64,000 nucleotides of DNA from Rhodovulum sp. (GCA_020637615.1 JACKKC010000004.1:1-64000), one strand, 5' to 3'; numbered from the stretch's first letter, positions 1 through 9,106 are shown. Notes: a model not told the origin generated them from the letters alone. Translations and numbers: made by a program.

Positions 1-250
1 AGGAAAAAGGCCGCGCCCCGCGCGGCACGCACCGCAGGCCTCCGGACCGGAAAGGCGAGGCGCCGGTGGCGCCTTGCCCGGTCCGGTCGCCCGCATGCGC
101 AAGCCGCAGGTCGAGGGGGGTGGAGCTTCACCGGCGGTTGAGGATCGGGGCGCGGCGGCGCTGGACGGTGCACTTGCGCGCCGGCCCCCGGCAGGGCCGG
201 CGCGGCCCGATCGCCGCGGGTCAATCGGGCTGGGGATCCTTGGCCTGCGT
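1..250 (+). repeat. Structured intergenic repeat, family A copy 1
   Basis: This stretch before xsc holds no convincing gene. It is a copy of a roughly 250-bp repeat seen again at 25390-25640 and in degraded form at 10200-10410 and 20297-20355. Hairpins can be read directly. GCCGCGC/GCGCGGC lies at 10-26 with loop CCC. A long helix at 44-84 is made of GGACCG/CGGTCC, GGCGA/TTGCC and GGCGCC/GGCGCC. GCGCCGGCCC/GGGCCGGCGC lies at 178-203, and CCCGAT/ATCGGG at 206-229. The 66-562 frames across it are shadows. It may begin upstream of the window. Confidence 0.75.
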
Positions 251-327
251 GGGAAGGGAGACGATGGCGGGGGTCGCTGGTTTCGGATCGAAGGCGGCGC
301 GGGCGATCAGCGCGCGGATCCGGCCGG

Positions 328-2103
328 TTACGGCGCGGGCTGGGGCGCCATGTCCGCGGGGTCGATGCCGGCGACCACCACCGGCTTCTTCATCGCGTCG
401 CGGCGGAAGGGCTCGCCGAGTTCCTGGTTGAGGATGACCTCGATGAAGGTGGTGACGCCCTGCCCCTGCGCGGCGCAGGCGGCGCGCAGCGCCTGGGTGA
501 GTTCCTCCATGCTGCGCGCGACCACGCCCTTCAGCCCGCAGGCTTCGGCGACCCGCGCATAGGAGAGCGCCGGGTCGAGCTCGGTGCCGACGAAGTTGTC
601 GTCGTACCAGAGCGTCGTGTTGCGCTTCTCCGCGCCCCATTGGTAGTTGCGGAAGATCACCATGGTGATGGCGGGCCAGCCCTCGCGGCCGATCGACGAC
701 ATCTCCGACATGGAGATCCCGAAGGCGCCGTCGCCGGCGAAGCCCACCACCGGCACCTCCGGGCAGCCGATCTTGGCGCCGAGGATCGCCGGGAAGCCGT
801 AGCCGCAGGGGCCGAAAAGGCCGGGGGCGAGATATTTCCGCCCCTCCTCGAAGCTCGGATAGGCATTGCCGATGGCGCAATTGTTGCCGATGTCCGAGGA
901 GACGATCGCCGCCTTGGGCAGGGCGGACTGGATCGCGCGCCAGGCCATGCGCGGCGACATCCTCTCCGGCTCGCGGGCGCGGGCCTCGGCGTTCCAGGAG
1001 GTGCCCGGATCGTCCGCCTCGTGGTCCATGGCGGCCAGCGCCTGGAGCCAGCGCGACTTCGTCTCGGCGACGAGCGCCCTTCGCTCGGCCCTGCCGGCGT
1101 CGCCCGCATCGTCGGTGAGTGCCGCGAGCAGGCTTTCGGCCACCGACCGGGCATCGCCGGCGATGCCCATGGCGACGGGTCTGGTCAGGCCGATGCGGTC
1201 GGGGTCGAGATCGACCTGGATCAGCTTCGCATCCTTCGGCCAGTAGTCGATGCCGTAGCCCGGCAGGGTCGAGAAGGGGTTGAGCCGGGTGCCGAGCGCC
1301 AGCACCACGTCGGCCCGCGCGATCAGCTCCATCGCGGCGCGCGAGCCGTTGTAGCCGAGCGGGCCGAGGCTCAGGGGATGGGAGCCGGGAAAGGCGTCGT
1401 TGTGCTGGTAGTTGCAGGCCACCGGCGCGTCCAGCCGCTCGGCGAGCCGTCGCGAGGCCGGGATCGCGCCGGAGAGCACCACGCCGGCGCCGTTCAGGAT
1501 CACCGGAAAGCGCGCCTCCGAGAGTAGTGCCGCCGCCGCGGCGATGGCCGCGGGCCCGCCGGCCGGCCGCTCGAAGACGCTGGGCGCCGGCAGGTCGATG
1601 TCGATCACTTGCGTCCAGTAGTCGCGCGGCAGGTTGATCTGGGCGGGCGCCGAGAGGCGGCGGGCCTTGGCGATCACCCGGGTCAGCACCTCGGCGATGC
1701 GGGCGGGGTCGCGCAGCTCCTCCTGGTAGCCGACCATGTCGCGGAAGAGCGCCATCTGCTCGACCTCCTGGAAGCCGCCCTGGCCGATGGTGCGGTTGGC
1801 GGCCTGGGGTGTCACCAGCAGCATCGGCGTGTGGTTCCAGTAGGCGGTCTTGATGGCGGTGACGAAATTGGTGATGCCCGGCCCGTTCTGGGCGATGCAC
1901 ATGGCCATGCGGCCCGTGGCGCGGGTGAAGCCGTCTGCCATGTAGCCGCCGTTGCATTCGTGGGCCACGTCCCAGAAGCGGATGCCGGCCCTGGGGAAGA
2001 GGTCCGAGATGGGCATGAAGGCCGAGCCGATGATGCCGAAGGCCTCGCGGATCCCGTGGCGCTGGAGCACCTTGACGAAGGCTTCCTCGGTGGTCATGCG
2101 CAT
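328..2103 (-). CDS. xsc: Sulfoacetaldehyde acetyltransferase
   Basis: A thiamine-diphosphate enzyme of 591 aa that converts sulfoacetaldehyde and phosphate to acetyl phosphate and sulfite, the desulfonating step of taurine and isethionate catabolism in the cytosol. The N-terminus MRMTTEEAFVKVLQ followed by GIIGSAFMPISDLFP and NGPGITNFV is characteristic of Xsc rather than acetolactate synthase. The C-terminal half carries the ThDP-binding GDGAFG motif. The ATG at 2103 is chosen because it gives the canonical N-terminus; the longer frame upstream runs into a repeat. No pta, tauXY or sulfonate transporter adjoins it here, so the gene is separated from its usual partners within this window. The identification rests on strong family resemblance. 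Confidence 0.9.
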   Translation of the reverse strand: MRMTTEEAFVKVLQRHGIREAFGIIGSAFMPISDLFPRAGIRFWDVAHECNGGYMADGFTRATGRMAMCIAQNGPGITNFVTAIKTAYWNHTPMLLVTPQAANRTIGQGGFQEVEQMALFRDMVGYQEELRDPARIAEVLTRVIAKARRLSAPAQINLPRDYWTQVIDIDLPAPSVFERPAGGPAAIAAAAALLSEARFPVILNGAGVVLSGAIPASRRLAERLDAPVACNYQHNDAFPGSHPLSLGPLGYNGSRAAMELIARADVVLALGTRLNPFSTLPGYGIDYWPKDAKLIQVDLDPDRIGLTRPVAMGIAGDARSVAESLLAALTDDAGDAGRAERRALVAETKSRWLQALAAMDHEADDPGTSWNAEARAREPERMSPRMAWRAIQSALPKAAIVSSDIGNNCAIGNAYPSFEEGRKYLAPGLFGPCGYGFPAILGAKIGCPEVPVVGFAGDGAFGISMSEMSSIGREGWPAITMVIFRNYQWGAEKRNTTLWYDDNFVGTELDPALSYARVAEACGLKGVVARSMEELTQALRAACAAQGQGVTTFIEVILNQELGEPFRRDAMKKPVVVAGIDPADMAPQPAP

Positions 2104-2116
2104 GGGCTTTCCCTCA

Positions 2117-2276
2117 TTGCATCTGGCGACACGTCCGCTTTGGCCCGAGCCCAGCGTCACCACCCCCGCCCGCGCCGCCCCGTCACGCCGAAGGCGTGCC
2201 TCCGGCACGGCGCGGGCGCTTTGCACCCGCCGGGGACGGGCGCCGCCCTCATCTTGCTGCGGGGCGGTCGGAGAAG
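2117..2276 (+). repeat. Structured intergenic repeat, family B copy 1
   Basis: The 334-bp gap between xsc and the next gene contains a copy of a repeat also present at 9107-9296 and, inverted, at 48353-48545. It opens with ATTGCATCTGGC, 13 bases upstream of the xsc start codon. At its core are two overlapping hairpins, CACGCCGAAGGCGTG (2184-2198) and GTGCCTCCGGCAC (2196-2208). It ends with GGGGCGGTCG. The rest of the gap (2277-2437) shows nothing beyond a ribosome binding site for the next gene. Confidence 0.7.
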
Positions 2277-2437
2277 AAAGGTTGAACGCAATTGCCGGGC
2301 GGTATCTTCCCGCTCGACAAGGGAACCAAAGGGCGCGAGATCCGCGTTACCCCGGACTGCGGCGACCCCGCGGGCCCCGGCGCGACGCCTGCGGCCTCGC
2401 CCCGGCAGACAGAACCCCGACCGCCACGGAGGGCGAC

Positions 2438-3193
2438 ATGACCGATTTCTCCTACCAGCTCTACAGCTCGCGCAACTTCCCCCCGCTCTCCCGGACGCTC
2501 GTGATGCTCGCCCGCCTCGGCTATGGCGAGGTGGAGGGCTACCATGCGCTCTATGCCGATGCCGCGAAGGTGGCGGAGCTGGCCGAGCTGCTCGAGCTGA
2601 CCGGGCTCAGGATGCCCACTGGGCATTTCGGCCTCGAGATGATCGAGGAGGCGCCGGACCGGGTCATCGAGATCGCCCGGCTGCTCGGCATCGGCACGGT
2701 CTATTGCCCCGCGCTCCCGCCCGATGTGCAGCCCGATACCGGGGTGGCCTGGGAGATCCTGGGCCATCGGCTCGCGGCGGCCGGCAAGCCGATCCGCGAC
2801 GCGGGCCTCGGCTTCGGCTGGCACAACCACGACCTCGAGTTCATCGCGCTGAAGGACGGGGCGATCCCGCTCGAGGCGATCTTTGCGGGCGCGCCGGAGC
2901 TGGAATGGCAGGCGGACATCGCCTGGCTCGCCAGATCGGGCGCCGATCCCTTCCACTGGATCGCCCGCTTCGCCGATCGCATCACCGCGGTGCATGTCAA
3001 GGACATCGCGCCCGCCGGCCAGAACACCGGCGAGGACGGCTGGGCCGACGTGGGCTACGGGACCCTCGACTGGCCGGGGCTGATGACCGCGCTGCGCGCG
3101 ACCAGGGCGCGGCATTTCGTGATCGAGCACGACAATCCCCGCGACCCCGAGCGCTTCGCGGAGCGCTCGCTGACCGCGGCCCAGGCCTTCTGA
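2438..3193 (+). CDS. Sugar phosphate isomerase/epimerase, TIM barrel
   Basis: A 251-aa protein of the xylose-isomerase-like TIM-barrel superfamily (AP_endonuc_2 fold), expected to isomerise or epimerise a sugar, keto-sugar or inositol derivative using a divalent metal. Family features include the GWHNHDLEF segment near residue 125, the AVHVKDIAP segment near residue 187 and the C-terminal HFVIEHDNP metal-ligand segment. The start at 2438 follows a GGAGGG ribosome binding site; longer upstream frames cross the repeat. It lies 13 bp ahead of a Gfo/Idh/MocA dehydrogenase and then an aldo/keto reductase, which suggests one operon for an unidentified carbohydrate. The substrate cannot be read from the sequence. 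Confidence 0.85.
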   Translation: MTDFSYQLYSSRNFPPLSRTLVMLARLGYGEVEGYHALYADAAKVAELAELLELTGLRMPTGHFGLEMIEEAPDRVIEIARLLGIGTVYCPALPPDVQPDTGVAWEILGHRLAAAGKPIRDAGLGFGWHNHDLEFIALKDGAIPLEAIFAGAPELEWQADIAWLARSGADPFHWIARFADRITAVHVKDIAPAGQNTGEDGWADVGYGTLDWPGLMTALRATRARHFVIEHDNPRDPERFAERSLTAAQAF

Positions 3194-3206
3194 GCAGGAG
3201 CGAGGC

Positions 3207-4343
3207 ATGGGCGACACACTCGGGATCGGCATCGTCGGCTGCGGCAATATCTCGAAGACCTATTTCACCCTCGCGCCGCTCTTCAGGGGGCTGGAGCTGC
3301 GCGCCTGCGCCGATCTCCTCCCCGCCGCCGCGGCGGCGCGCGCGAAGGAATTCAAGGTCGAGGCGCAGAGCTTCGAGGCCCTGCTCGGCAACGAAGACAT
3401 CGACCTCGTCATCAACCTGACGGTCCCGGAGGCGCATTTCGCGATCTCGCGGCAGGCGCTGGAAGCGGGCAAGCATGTCTATTCGGAAAAGCCCCTGGTG
3501 CTCTCGGTGGCGCAGGGGCTGGAGCTGCGCGCGCTGGCGGCGAAGGTGGGGCGGCGCGTCGGCTGCGCGCCGGACACCTTTCTCGGCGGCGCGCATCAGC
3601 TGGCCCGCCGGCTGATCGACGACGGCGCCATCGGCGCGATCACCGCCGGCAGCGCCCATGTCATGTCCCATGGCATGGAGCACTGGCATCCGAACCCGGA
3701 TTTCTTCTTCCTGCCCGGGGCGGGGCCGATGCTCGACCTCGGCCCCTATTACATCGCCAACCTGGTCCACCTGATCGGGCCGGTCCGGCGGGTGGCGGCG
3801 CTGGCCACCTCGGCAAGCCCGACACGGACGATCCTGACCGAGGGGCCGCGCAGGGGAGAGACGATCGCGGTCAGGACGCCCACCAACATCCACGCCCTGC
3901 TCGACTTCGCGAGCGGCGCCACCGTCACGGTCTCGGCGAGCTGGGACGTCTGGGCGCATCACCACCGGAACATGGAGATCTACGGCACCGAGGGCTCGCT
4001 CTTCCTGCCCGATCCGAACTTCTTCGGCGGGACGCTGGAGATGGCCGGCCGCGACGGCGTGATTGCGCCCGTCGCCGAATCGGGCCATCCCTTGGGCGTG
4101 CCGAACGACCGGCACCCGGAGGGGATGATGGCGAACTACCGCAGCGCCGGCCTCGCGGACATGGCGCAGGCGATCCTGCAGGGACGGGACATGCGCTGCT
4201 CGCTCGACCGCGCGCTGCACGGCGTGGACGTGATGACCGCGATCCTGAAGTCCGGCGAGACTGGGACCTTCGTCGAGCTGCAGACGAGCTGCACCCGGCC
4301 GGAGCCGCTCGGCCCGGAGGAGGCGCGGGCGCTGCTGGCTTGA
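3207..4343 (+). CDS. Gfo/Idh/MocA family oxidoreductase
   Basis: An NAD(P)-dependent sugar or cyclitol dehydrogenase of 378 aa. The N-terminal Rossmann fold starts with GIGIVGCGNISKTY and is followed by the family's catalytic E-K-P motif (SEKPLVLS, about residue 95). The C-terminal alpha/beta domain covers residues 125-360. A ribosome binding site (AGGAGCGAGG) precedes the ATG. It is the middle gene of a three-gene sugar operon, and a neighbouring TIM-barrel isomerase is a common companion of such dehydrogenases in inositol and keto-sugar pathways. The substrate is not determined. Confidence 0.88.
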   Translation: MGDTLGIGIVGCGNISKTYFTLAPLFRGLELRACADLLPAAAAARAKEFKVEAQSFEALLGNEDIDLVINLTVPEAHFAISRQALEAGKHVYSEKPLVLSVAQGLELRALAAKVGRRVGCAPDTFLGGAHQLARRLIDDGAIGAITAGSAHVMSHGMEHWHPNPDFFFLPGAGPMLDLGPYYIANLVHLIGPVRRVAALATSASPTRTILTEGPRRGETIAVRTPTNIHALLDFASGATVTVSASWDVWAHHHRNMEIYGTEGSLFLPDPNFFGGTLEMAGRDGVIAPVAESGHPLGVPNDRHPEGMMANYRSAGLADMAQAILQGRDMRCSLDRALHGVDVMTAILKSGETGTFVELQTSCTRPEPLGPEEARALLA

Positions 4344-4369
4344 TGCCATGACATGAGGGAGATGGGCGC

Positions 4370-5401
4370 ATGAGCTACATACCGGCCGAAGATCGCTACG
4401 ACGCGATGGTCTATCGCCGCTGCGGGGCGAGCGGTCTCAGGCTGCCGGCGATCTCGCTGGGGCTCTGGCACAATTTCGGCCATGACACGCCGCACCAGAC
4501 CAAGCGTGCGATCTGCCGCGCGGCCTTCGACCGCGGCATCACGCATTTCGATCTCGCCAACAACTACGGGCCGCCGCCGGGATCGGCCGAGGAGGCCTTC
4601 GGGGAGATCCTGCGGACCGATCTCGCGGGATACCGCGACGAGCTGATCATCTCTTCCAAGGCGGGCTATCTGATGTGGCCCGGTCCCTACGGCGAATGGG
4701 GCAGCCGCAAGTATCTCATCGCCTCCTGCGACGCCTCGCTGAAACGGCTCGGCCTCGACTACGTCGACATCTTCTATTCGCACCGTTTCGACCCCGACAC
4801 GCCGCTCGAGGAGACCATGGGCGCGCTCGACGCCATCGTGCGCTCGGGGCGCGCGCTCTATGCCGGGATCTCGTCCTACAACTCGGAGCGCACGCGGGCG
4901 GCCGCGGCGATCCTGAAGGATCTCGGCACGCCCCTGGTGATCCACCAGCCGAGCTACAACATGTTCAACCGCTGGGTGGAGCGCGACGGGCTCAAGGCGA
5001 CGCTGAAGGAGCTCGGCGTCGGCTCCATCGCCTTCACGCCGCTGGCGCAGGGCATGCTGACGGCCAAGTATCTCAAGGGCATCCCGGAAGGCAGCCGCGC
5101 CACCCAGGGCAAGAGCCTGCGACAGGAATTCCTCAACGAGCGCACCATCGAGAGCATCCGCGCCCTCAATGCCATCGCCGAGCGCCGCGGCCAGACGCTG
5201 GCGCAGATGGCGCTCGCCTGGGTGCTGCGCGACGAGGGGATCACCACCGCGCTGATCGGCGCCTCGAGGCCGGAGCAGGTGCTCGATTGCGCCGGGGCCG
5301 TCGGCAATCTCGACTTCACCGCCGCGGAGCTGAGCGAGATCGACGCCCATGCCAACGAGGAGAACATCAATCTCTGGGCGCGCTCGTCCGAGGGCGCCTG
5401 A
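4370..5401 (+). CDS. Aldo/keto reductase, YghZ/Gpr-like
   Basis: An NADPH-dependent aldo/keto reductase of 343 aa, closely resembling the E. coli YghZ (L-glyceraldehyde 3-phosphate reductase) subgroup in motifs such as SLGLWHNFGHDT, FDLANNYGPPPGS and QPSYNMFNRWV. The catalytic tetrad is visible: Asp61, Tyr66, Lys97 (IISSKAGY) and the His of FYSHRFD. The C-terminal IGASRPEQV cofactor segment is present. It is the last gene of the operon starting at 2438 and ends 10 bp before the convergent tad gene cluster. A role in reducing toxic aldehydes or an aldose intermediate fits the operon. Confidence 0.88.
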   Translation: MSYIPAEDRYDAMVYRRCGASGLRLPAISLGLWHNFGHDTPHQTKRAICRAAFDRGITHFDLANNYGPPPGSAEEAFGEILRTDLAGYRDELIISSKAGYLMWPGPYGEWGSRKYLIASCDASLKRLGLDYVDIFYSHRFDPDTPLEETMGALDAIVRSGRALYAGISSYNSERTRAAAAILKDLGTPLVIHQPSYNMFNRWVERDGLKATLKELGVGSIAFTPLAQGMLTAKYLKGIPEGSRATQGKSLRQEFLNERTIESIRALNAIAERRGQTLAQMALAWVLRDEGITTALIGASRPEQVLDCAGAVGNLDFTAAELSEIDAHANEENINLWARSSEGA

Positions 5402-5410
5402 GCGGTCCCG

Positions 5411-5962
5411 TCAGGGCAGCAGGGTCTCGAGCGTGCCGAGGCGCGGCTTGACATAGGCGACCTTGCGGAAGACGCCCGGGCTCGCCGAGAGGCCGAAGAT
5501 CGGCTCGAAGTCGTAGAAGACCTCGGAGACGATGATCGTCTCGCCTTCGGTCGCCGTGAGGGCCGCGGGAAGCGCGGCGACCTCGCCCGGGGCGCCGATC
5601 TCGCTCGCCGCAACCAGGGTTCCCGCGCCGCTGCGCTGCCAGTTGATCACCGGGTCGCCCGAACTGTCGACGCGGATCCCGGTCACGATCGCGGTCCCCT
5701 CCGTATCGAAGTCGAAGGGCTGGATGATGTTGTCGAGCGCGAGAAAGAGGCTGTCGAGCTGGCCCACGCTCAGCGTCTTGTCGCGCGCCGCCAGGTCGGC
5801 GAGGATGAAGGTGCCGTTCTGCAGCTTCTGGGTCAGGATCACCAGCCGGCCGAATTCGATGGTGCCCGCGGCCAGGATCGCGATGACCGGCAGGATCAGC
5901 GCGAATTCGAGCGAGGTCACGCCCCGGGTGTTCTGCCAGATCCGCCGAAAGCTGCGTCGCAT
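5411..5962 (-). CDS. TadE/TadF-like pseudopilin
   Basis: A 183-aa pilus-assembly protein of the TadE-like family. A short basic leader is followed by a prepilin-like site, R-G|V-T-S-L-E-F, with Gly at -1 and Glu at +5. A hydrophobic segment (LILPVIAILAAGTIEFG) comes next, and the remainder should be periplasmic. TadE/F pseudopilins are cleaved by the Tad prepilin peptidase and are needed for Flp pilus biogenesis. It lies 12 bp downstream of another TadE-like gene and is the last gene of the tadG-tadE-tadF unit. The product is shorter than its neighbour's and lacks the neighbour's insertion. Confidence 0.82.
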   Translation of the reverse strand: MRRSFRRIWQNTRGVTSLEFALILPVIAILAAGTIEFGRLVILTQKLQNGTFILADLAARDKTLSVGQLDSLFLALDNIIQPFDFDTEGTAIVTGIRVDSSGDPVINWQRSGAGTLVAASEIGAPGEVAALPAALTATEGETIIVSEVFYDFEPIFGLSASPGVFRKVAYVKPRLGTLETLLP

Positions 5963-5974
5963 CTCCGCCTCCCC

Positions 5975-6544
5975 TCAGAACGGCTCGTTGCGCACGGCGA
6001 CGCTCGAGATATGCCGGAGGCTGTCGCCGAGCACGCCGCGGATCAGCGGCGTCATCACGCCCCAGTCGTAGCTGACCCGGTAGACCACCACGTCGCTCGG
6101 CCCGCCGAGCCCGGCGGCGCCCATGTCGGCGTCCCAGACACCGTTGCCGTTCACGTCGGTGAAGGGCTCGGGGTCGTCGTAGACGGTGTTGAGGTTGTCG
6201 TCCTCGAAGGGCTCGGGCTGGCCGATGTCGTCGAAGCTCGCATAGACCAGCGTCTGGATGTCGGCCTGGTCGAGGTCGACCAGCCCGTAGGTCTTCTCGC
6301 CCACGATCTCGAGCACCCGGTCCTCGCGGCTGACGCCCGGCGGCAGGCTGCCGGTGGCGCCGAAGCGCGAGGCCTCGAGCACCGCCGCCTCGATGCTGGA
6401 GCTGATGAAGAGCACCATGGCCGTCTCGATGATCCCGAAGACCGCGAGGATGAAGACCGGGAAGATCAAGGCGAATTCCACGATCGTGGCGCCGCCCTGA
6501 TCGCGGCGGAGCCGCCGGATCGCCATCGGGATGCGCGCGCTCAT
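5975..6544 (-). CDS. tadE: TadE-like pseudopilin
   Basis: A 189-aa TadE-family protein with a basic leader, a processing site G|A-T-I-V-E-F (Gly -1, Glu +5) and a hydrophobic stretch FALIFPVFILAVFGIIETAMVLF. The Asp/Pro/Asn-rich stretch in the last third (around residues 120-150) resembles an exposed or Ca-binding loop. The start at 6544 is used because it lies just after the tadG stop at 6549; the longer frame overlaps tadG. It should act in the inner membrane and periplasm during Flp pilus assembly. Confidence 0.82.
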   Translation of the reverse strand: MSARIPMAIRRLRRDQGGATIVEFALIFPVFILAVFGIIETAMVLFISSSIEAAVLEASRFGATGSLPPGVSREDRVLEIVGEKTYGLVDLDQADIQTLVYASFDDIGQPEPFEDDNLNTVYDDPEPFTDVNGNGVWDADMGAAGLGGPSDVVVYRVSYDWGVMTPLIRGVLGDSLRHISSVAVRNEPF

Positions 6545-6548
6545 CGGA

Positions 6549-7976
6549 TCACTCCACGATGCGCAGATTGGCGAGCTCGCCCCCGATCGCCCGGAAGGCG
6601 TCGGACAGATCCGCATTGGTCGGGGCGTGGCGATACATCGCCGGTGTGCTCGCGCAATTGCGGAAGAGCGCCTGGGCCGTGCTGTCGGGAGAGGCCCCGA
6701 AGGTGATCGTGTAGATCCGGATGCCTTCGGCCTTCATCGCAGAGCAGGTCGAGGCCATGCGGCCGTCGAGAATGGCCCGGCCCTGGGAGAGGCTCGTCAC
6801 GCCGAGTGCCTCCAGCCGCCCGTAGGCGGTGTAGTCCGAGCGCGGCAGGGCGCCGGAATCGTGGTCGTAAAACTGGTTCTGGCCATCGGTGAGGATCACC
6901 ACCACCTTGTCCATGAAGGGCGTGCCGTAGTCGAGCGGATGCGTCGCGGGCGTCTCGCCGCCCCAGAGCCCGCGCCAGCGCGGCGAGATGGTGCGCCAGC
7001 CCCAGGAGAGGCCGAGGTTGCCGGTGGTGCCGCCGCGGTGCCAGGCGCCCATGTTGGCGATGGCCGCGTCGATTGTCGTCCGCGACGGGGTGAGCGAGGT
7101 GATCGCCGGACCGCAGCCGAGGTTCGGGCCGCGGCCGTCGTTGCGGCGCCAGAGCTCGGGCAGGATCGCCGGCCAGTTGTTGTCCTGGGTCCGCGTGGTG
7201 GAGGCGTAGAAATACGAGGTGAAGGCGCCACCGGAGGGCGGCGTGTCGTCGGTGTCGAGCGGCGTCGCCCGCGCCTCGACGCAGCCCTTCCAGCCCGCCG
7301 TCGAATAATCGCCGGGGCTCAGGTTCACCCGGTCGCCGGCGGCGAGCCAGCCGGAATGCCCGCTCCCGATGTTCACGGTGGCGGTATAGGGCACGAGGCT
7401 GACCCAGAGGTTGTCGACCACGGTATCCTCGCCGTAGAGGATGTCGACCAGGTCGAAGGCCGCCTGCTGCATGGTGTCGAAGGCGGTCCCCCACATCGAG
7501 CCGGTGTTGTCGAGCACCAGTGCGAGCTCCATGCCGGTGGTCTGCCGCCGGATCACCGTGCGCGAGCTGACCGTCATCGTGTCCCGGCCGAAGACGCGCA
7601 TGAAGATGGTCGGGGCGACCGCCTCGGCGGTCAGGGTCACGAACTTGCGGTCCGGGGTGAGCTCGAAATTGAAGCTCGTCAGCTCGACCGACCCGCCGGA
7701 GGCCTCGAAATTCGCGTCGAAATACTGCCGCGCGATGTCCTCGGCATTGGCGTTGAGCGCGAGACGCCCTGCGGCGAGGCCGGCGGTGTCGAGCGCCTTG
7801 GACATGCGGGTACGCAGCAGGTAGCCCATCGACGAATCGACCGCCAGTCCGACCGAGGCGAAGATCGGCACCACGGCCAGGGCGAGCAGCATGGCCGCCG
7901 CGCCGCGCCGGTCGCGGCGGAGATTTGCAAGGGTTCTGCGCAGTCGATGGATGAAACTCGCGGCCATTGCTTGCAT
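6549..7976 (-). CDS. tadG: TadG-like pilus protein with VWA domain
   Basis: A 475-aa membrane-anchored protein. The N-terminal basic segment and hydrophobic helix (residues 26-46) match the Tad-like N-terminal domain. A von Willebrand A domain starts about residue 148 with the MIDAS motif D156-N-T-G-S160 and a later VVILTDGQNQF strand. A large Gly/Trp/Thr-rich insertion lies between them. TadG proteins are thought to anchor or stabilise the Tad machine in the periplasm. The ATG at 7976 is preceded by GGGG; an alternative start is 7967. It is first in a tadG-tadE-tadF unit, divergent from the PilZ gene. Confidence 0.85.
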   Translation of the reverse strand: MQAMAASFIHRLRRTLANLRRDRRGAAAMLLALAVVPIFASVGLAVDSSMGYLLRTRMSKALDTAGLAAGRLALNANAEDIARQYFDANFEASGGSVELTSFNFELTPDRKFVTLTAEAVAPTIFMRVFGRDTMTVSSRTVIRRQTTGMELALVLDNTGSMWGTAFDTMQQAAFDLVDILYGEDTVVDNLWVSLVPYTATVNIGSGHSGWLAAGDRVNLSPGDYSTAGWKGCVEARATPLDTDDTPPSGGAFTSYFYASTTRTQDNNWPAILPELWRRNDGRGPNLGCGPAITSLTPSRTTIDAAIANMGAWHRGGTTGNLGLSWGWRTISPRWRGLWGGETPATHPLDYGTPFMDKVVVILTDGQNQFYDHDSGALPRSDYTAYGRLEALGVTSLSQGRAILDGRMASTCSAMKAEGIRIYTITFGASPDSTAQALFRNCASTPAMYRHAPTNADLSDAFRAIGGELANLRIVE

Positions 7977-8244
7977 CCCCAATACCGGAGGCGTCTGCGG
8001 GCTGTCTCGGGAGGCCGGATCGCGGCCCCGGAGACGCCGGGCCTCCGAATTCCTCCCGGCCAATCTGCTCGGGGATGGAAAATAAGTGATGAACCGGGGC
8101 CGGATTCCTTCGTCAAATCTTTATAGAATGGTTCACAAATCCTAAGTTAACCAATGGATAAGAATGAGTTTTGCCCTGCTCCCCCGCGGGCGTAGACTGG
8201 CGGGGCAAGGAAGCAGACCAGGTTCAGGAACGGAAATACCCGCC

Positions 8245-8502
8245 ATGTCCAGCGAACGCCGAAACTCCCCGCGCTCCCGCGTGCTGCGACGCGGACAGAT
8301 CGTCTTTCGCAGCGGCCATACCGCCATCGACTGCGTGCTGCTCAACCTCTCCGACGAGGGGGCGCAGCTGAGGCTCGGCAACTGGCTGGCGCTGCCGCGG
8401 CGCTTCGAGCTGCGCATCGAGAACGGGCCGAGCCGGCAGGCCGAGGTGCGCTATCACGCGGTCGAGAGGATGGGGATCCGCTTCCTGCCCGAAGCGGCCT
8501 GA
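8245..8502 (+). CDS. PilZ-domain protein
   Basis: An 85-aa single-domain PilZ protein with both halves of the c-di-GMP-binding signature: R-x-x-x-R (R6 to R10, in RRNSPR) and N-x-S-x-x-G (N34 to G39, NLSDEG). It is therefore a likely c-di-GMP receptor controlling pilus output. The start at 8245 gives a compact domain and follows AGGAACGG; a longer frame begins at 8164. It sits in the tad locus between divergent tadG and convergent cpaA. The 7977-8244 intergenic region is unusually AT-rich and probably carries both promoters. Confidence 0.85.
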   Translation: MSSERRNSPRSRVLRRGQIVFRSGHTAIDCVLLNLSDEGAQLRLGNWLALPRRFELRIENGPSRQAEVRYHAVERMGIRFLPEAA

Positions 8503-8514
8503 GCGCGGGCGCCT

Positions 8515-8976
8515 TCAGACCAGGCCCGCCGTCGCCAGGATGCCACCGGCGGAGATCGCCACGCCATAGGGCAGCGAGGGCCGCAGGCCGCCGCTGCCGA
8601 TTGCCTTCGCCACGAAGGTCCAGACAACGAAGCCCATGGCGAGCAGCCCGCCGGCGAGCGCGGTGGCGAAGAGATAGCTGCCGGCCGAGGCGGCGCCGAT
8701 CCAGAGCGCGCCGGCCGCGAGCAGCTTGACGTCGCCGCCGCCGAAGAGCCCGAAGTGGAAGAGCGCCGCTCCGGCGGCGAAGACCGCGAAGGCCACCGCG
8801 ACATCGAGGATCGGCGTTCCCGTCGCCGCGCCGAAGGAGGCCCCGAAGACCAGACGCAGGAGCGCGAGCAGGCTCAGCCCGAGCACGAAGGCGTTGGCGA
8901 TGCGGCGATGGGCGATGTCGTCGACCGCGGCCCCGGCGAAGAGCGCGATGGCGACGGCCGGGATGAGATACGCCAT
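8515..8976 (-). CDS. cpaA: Prepilin peptidase CpaA/TadV
   Basis: A 153-aa integral-membrane aspartyl protease of the A24 family that removes the leader from Flp and TadE-like prepilins. The first catalytic Asp lies in AVDDIAHRRIANAF (D19/D20) and the second in the GGGD motif at residue 82. Four or more hydrophobic segments surround them, and the N-methylase half found in PilD-type enzymes is absent, as expected for Tad enzymes. The start at 8976 is the ATG giving the typical N-terminus; the upstream frame crosses a repeat. The gene is separated from the rest of the tad cluster by a family B repeat and inverted tadD. Confidence 0.87.
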   Translation of the reverse strand: MAYLIPAVAIALFAGAAVDDIAHRRIANAFVLGLSLLALLRLVFGASFGAATGTPILDVAVAFAVFAAGAALFHFGLFGGGDVKLLAAGALWIGAASAGSYLFATALAGGLLAMGFVVWTFVAKAIGSGGLRPSLPYGVAISAGGILATAGLV

Positions 8977-9106
8977 GGATTTCGCGCCTTTCGTGACCGG
9001 GGCGACGTGGCCCGCGCGTCGCGACCTTGCCGGCCAAGGGTTTCTTTTCCGTAACCGCCCGCCCCGCGGCGCGCGATCGCCGGCCCCTGCTGTGGCGCAG
9101 GGGAAT

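Noticed and set aside
66..562. Two overlapping plus-strand frames at the window start
   Set aside because: They run through a structured repeat and the antisense of xsc, without domain features.
8164..8244. Longer N-terminus for the PilZ protein
   Set aside because: The added 27 residues show no conserved pattern and the domain is complete from 8245; the AT-rich upstream DNA looks like a promoter.
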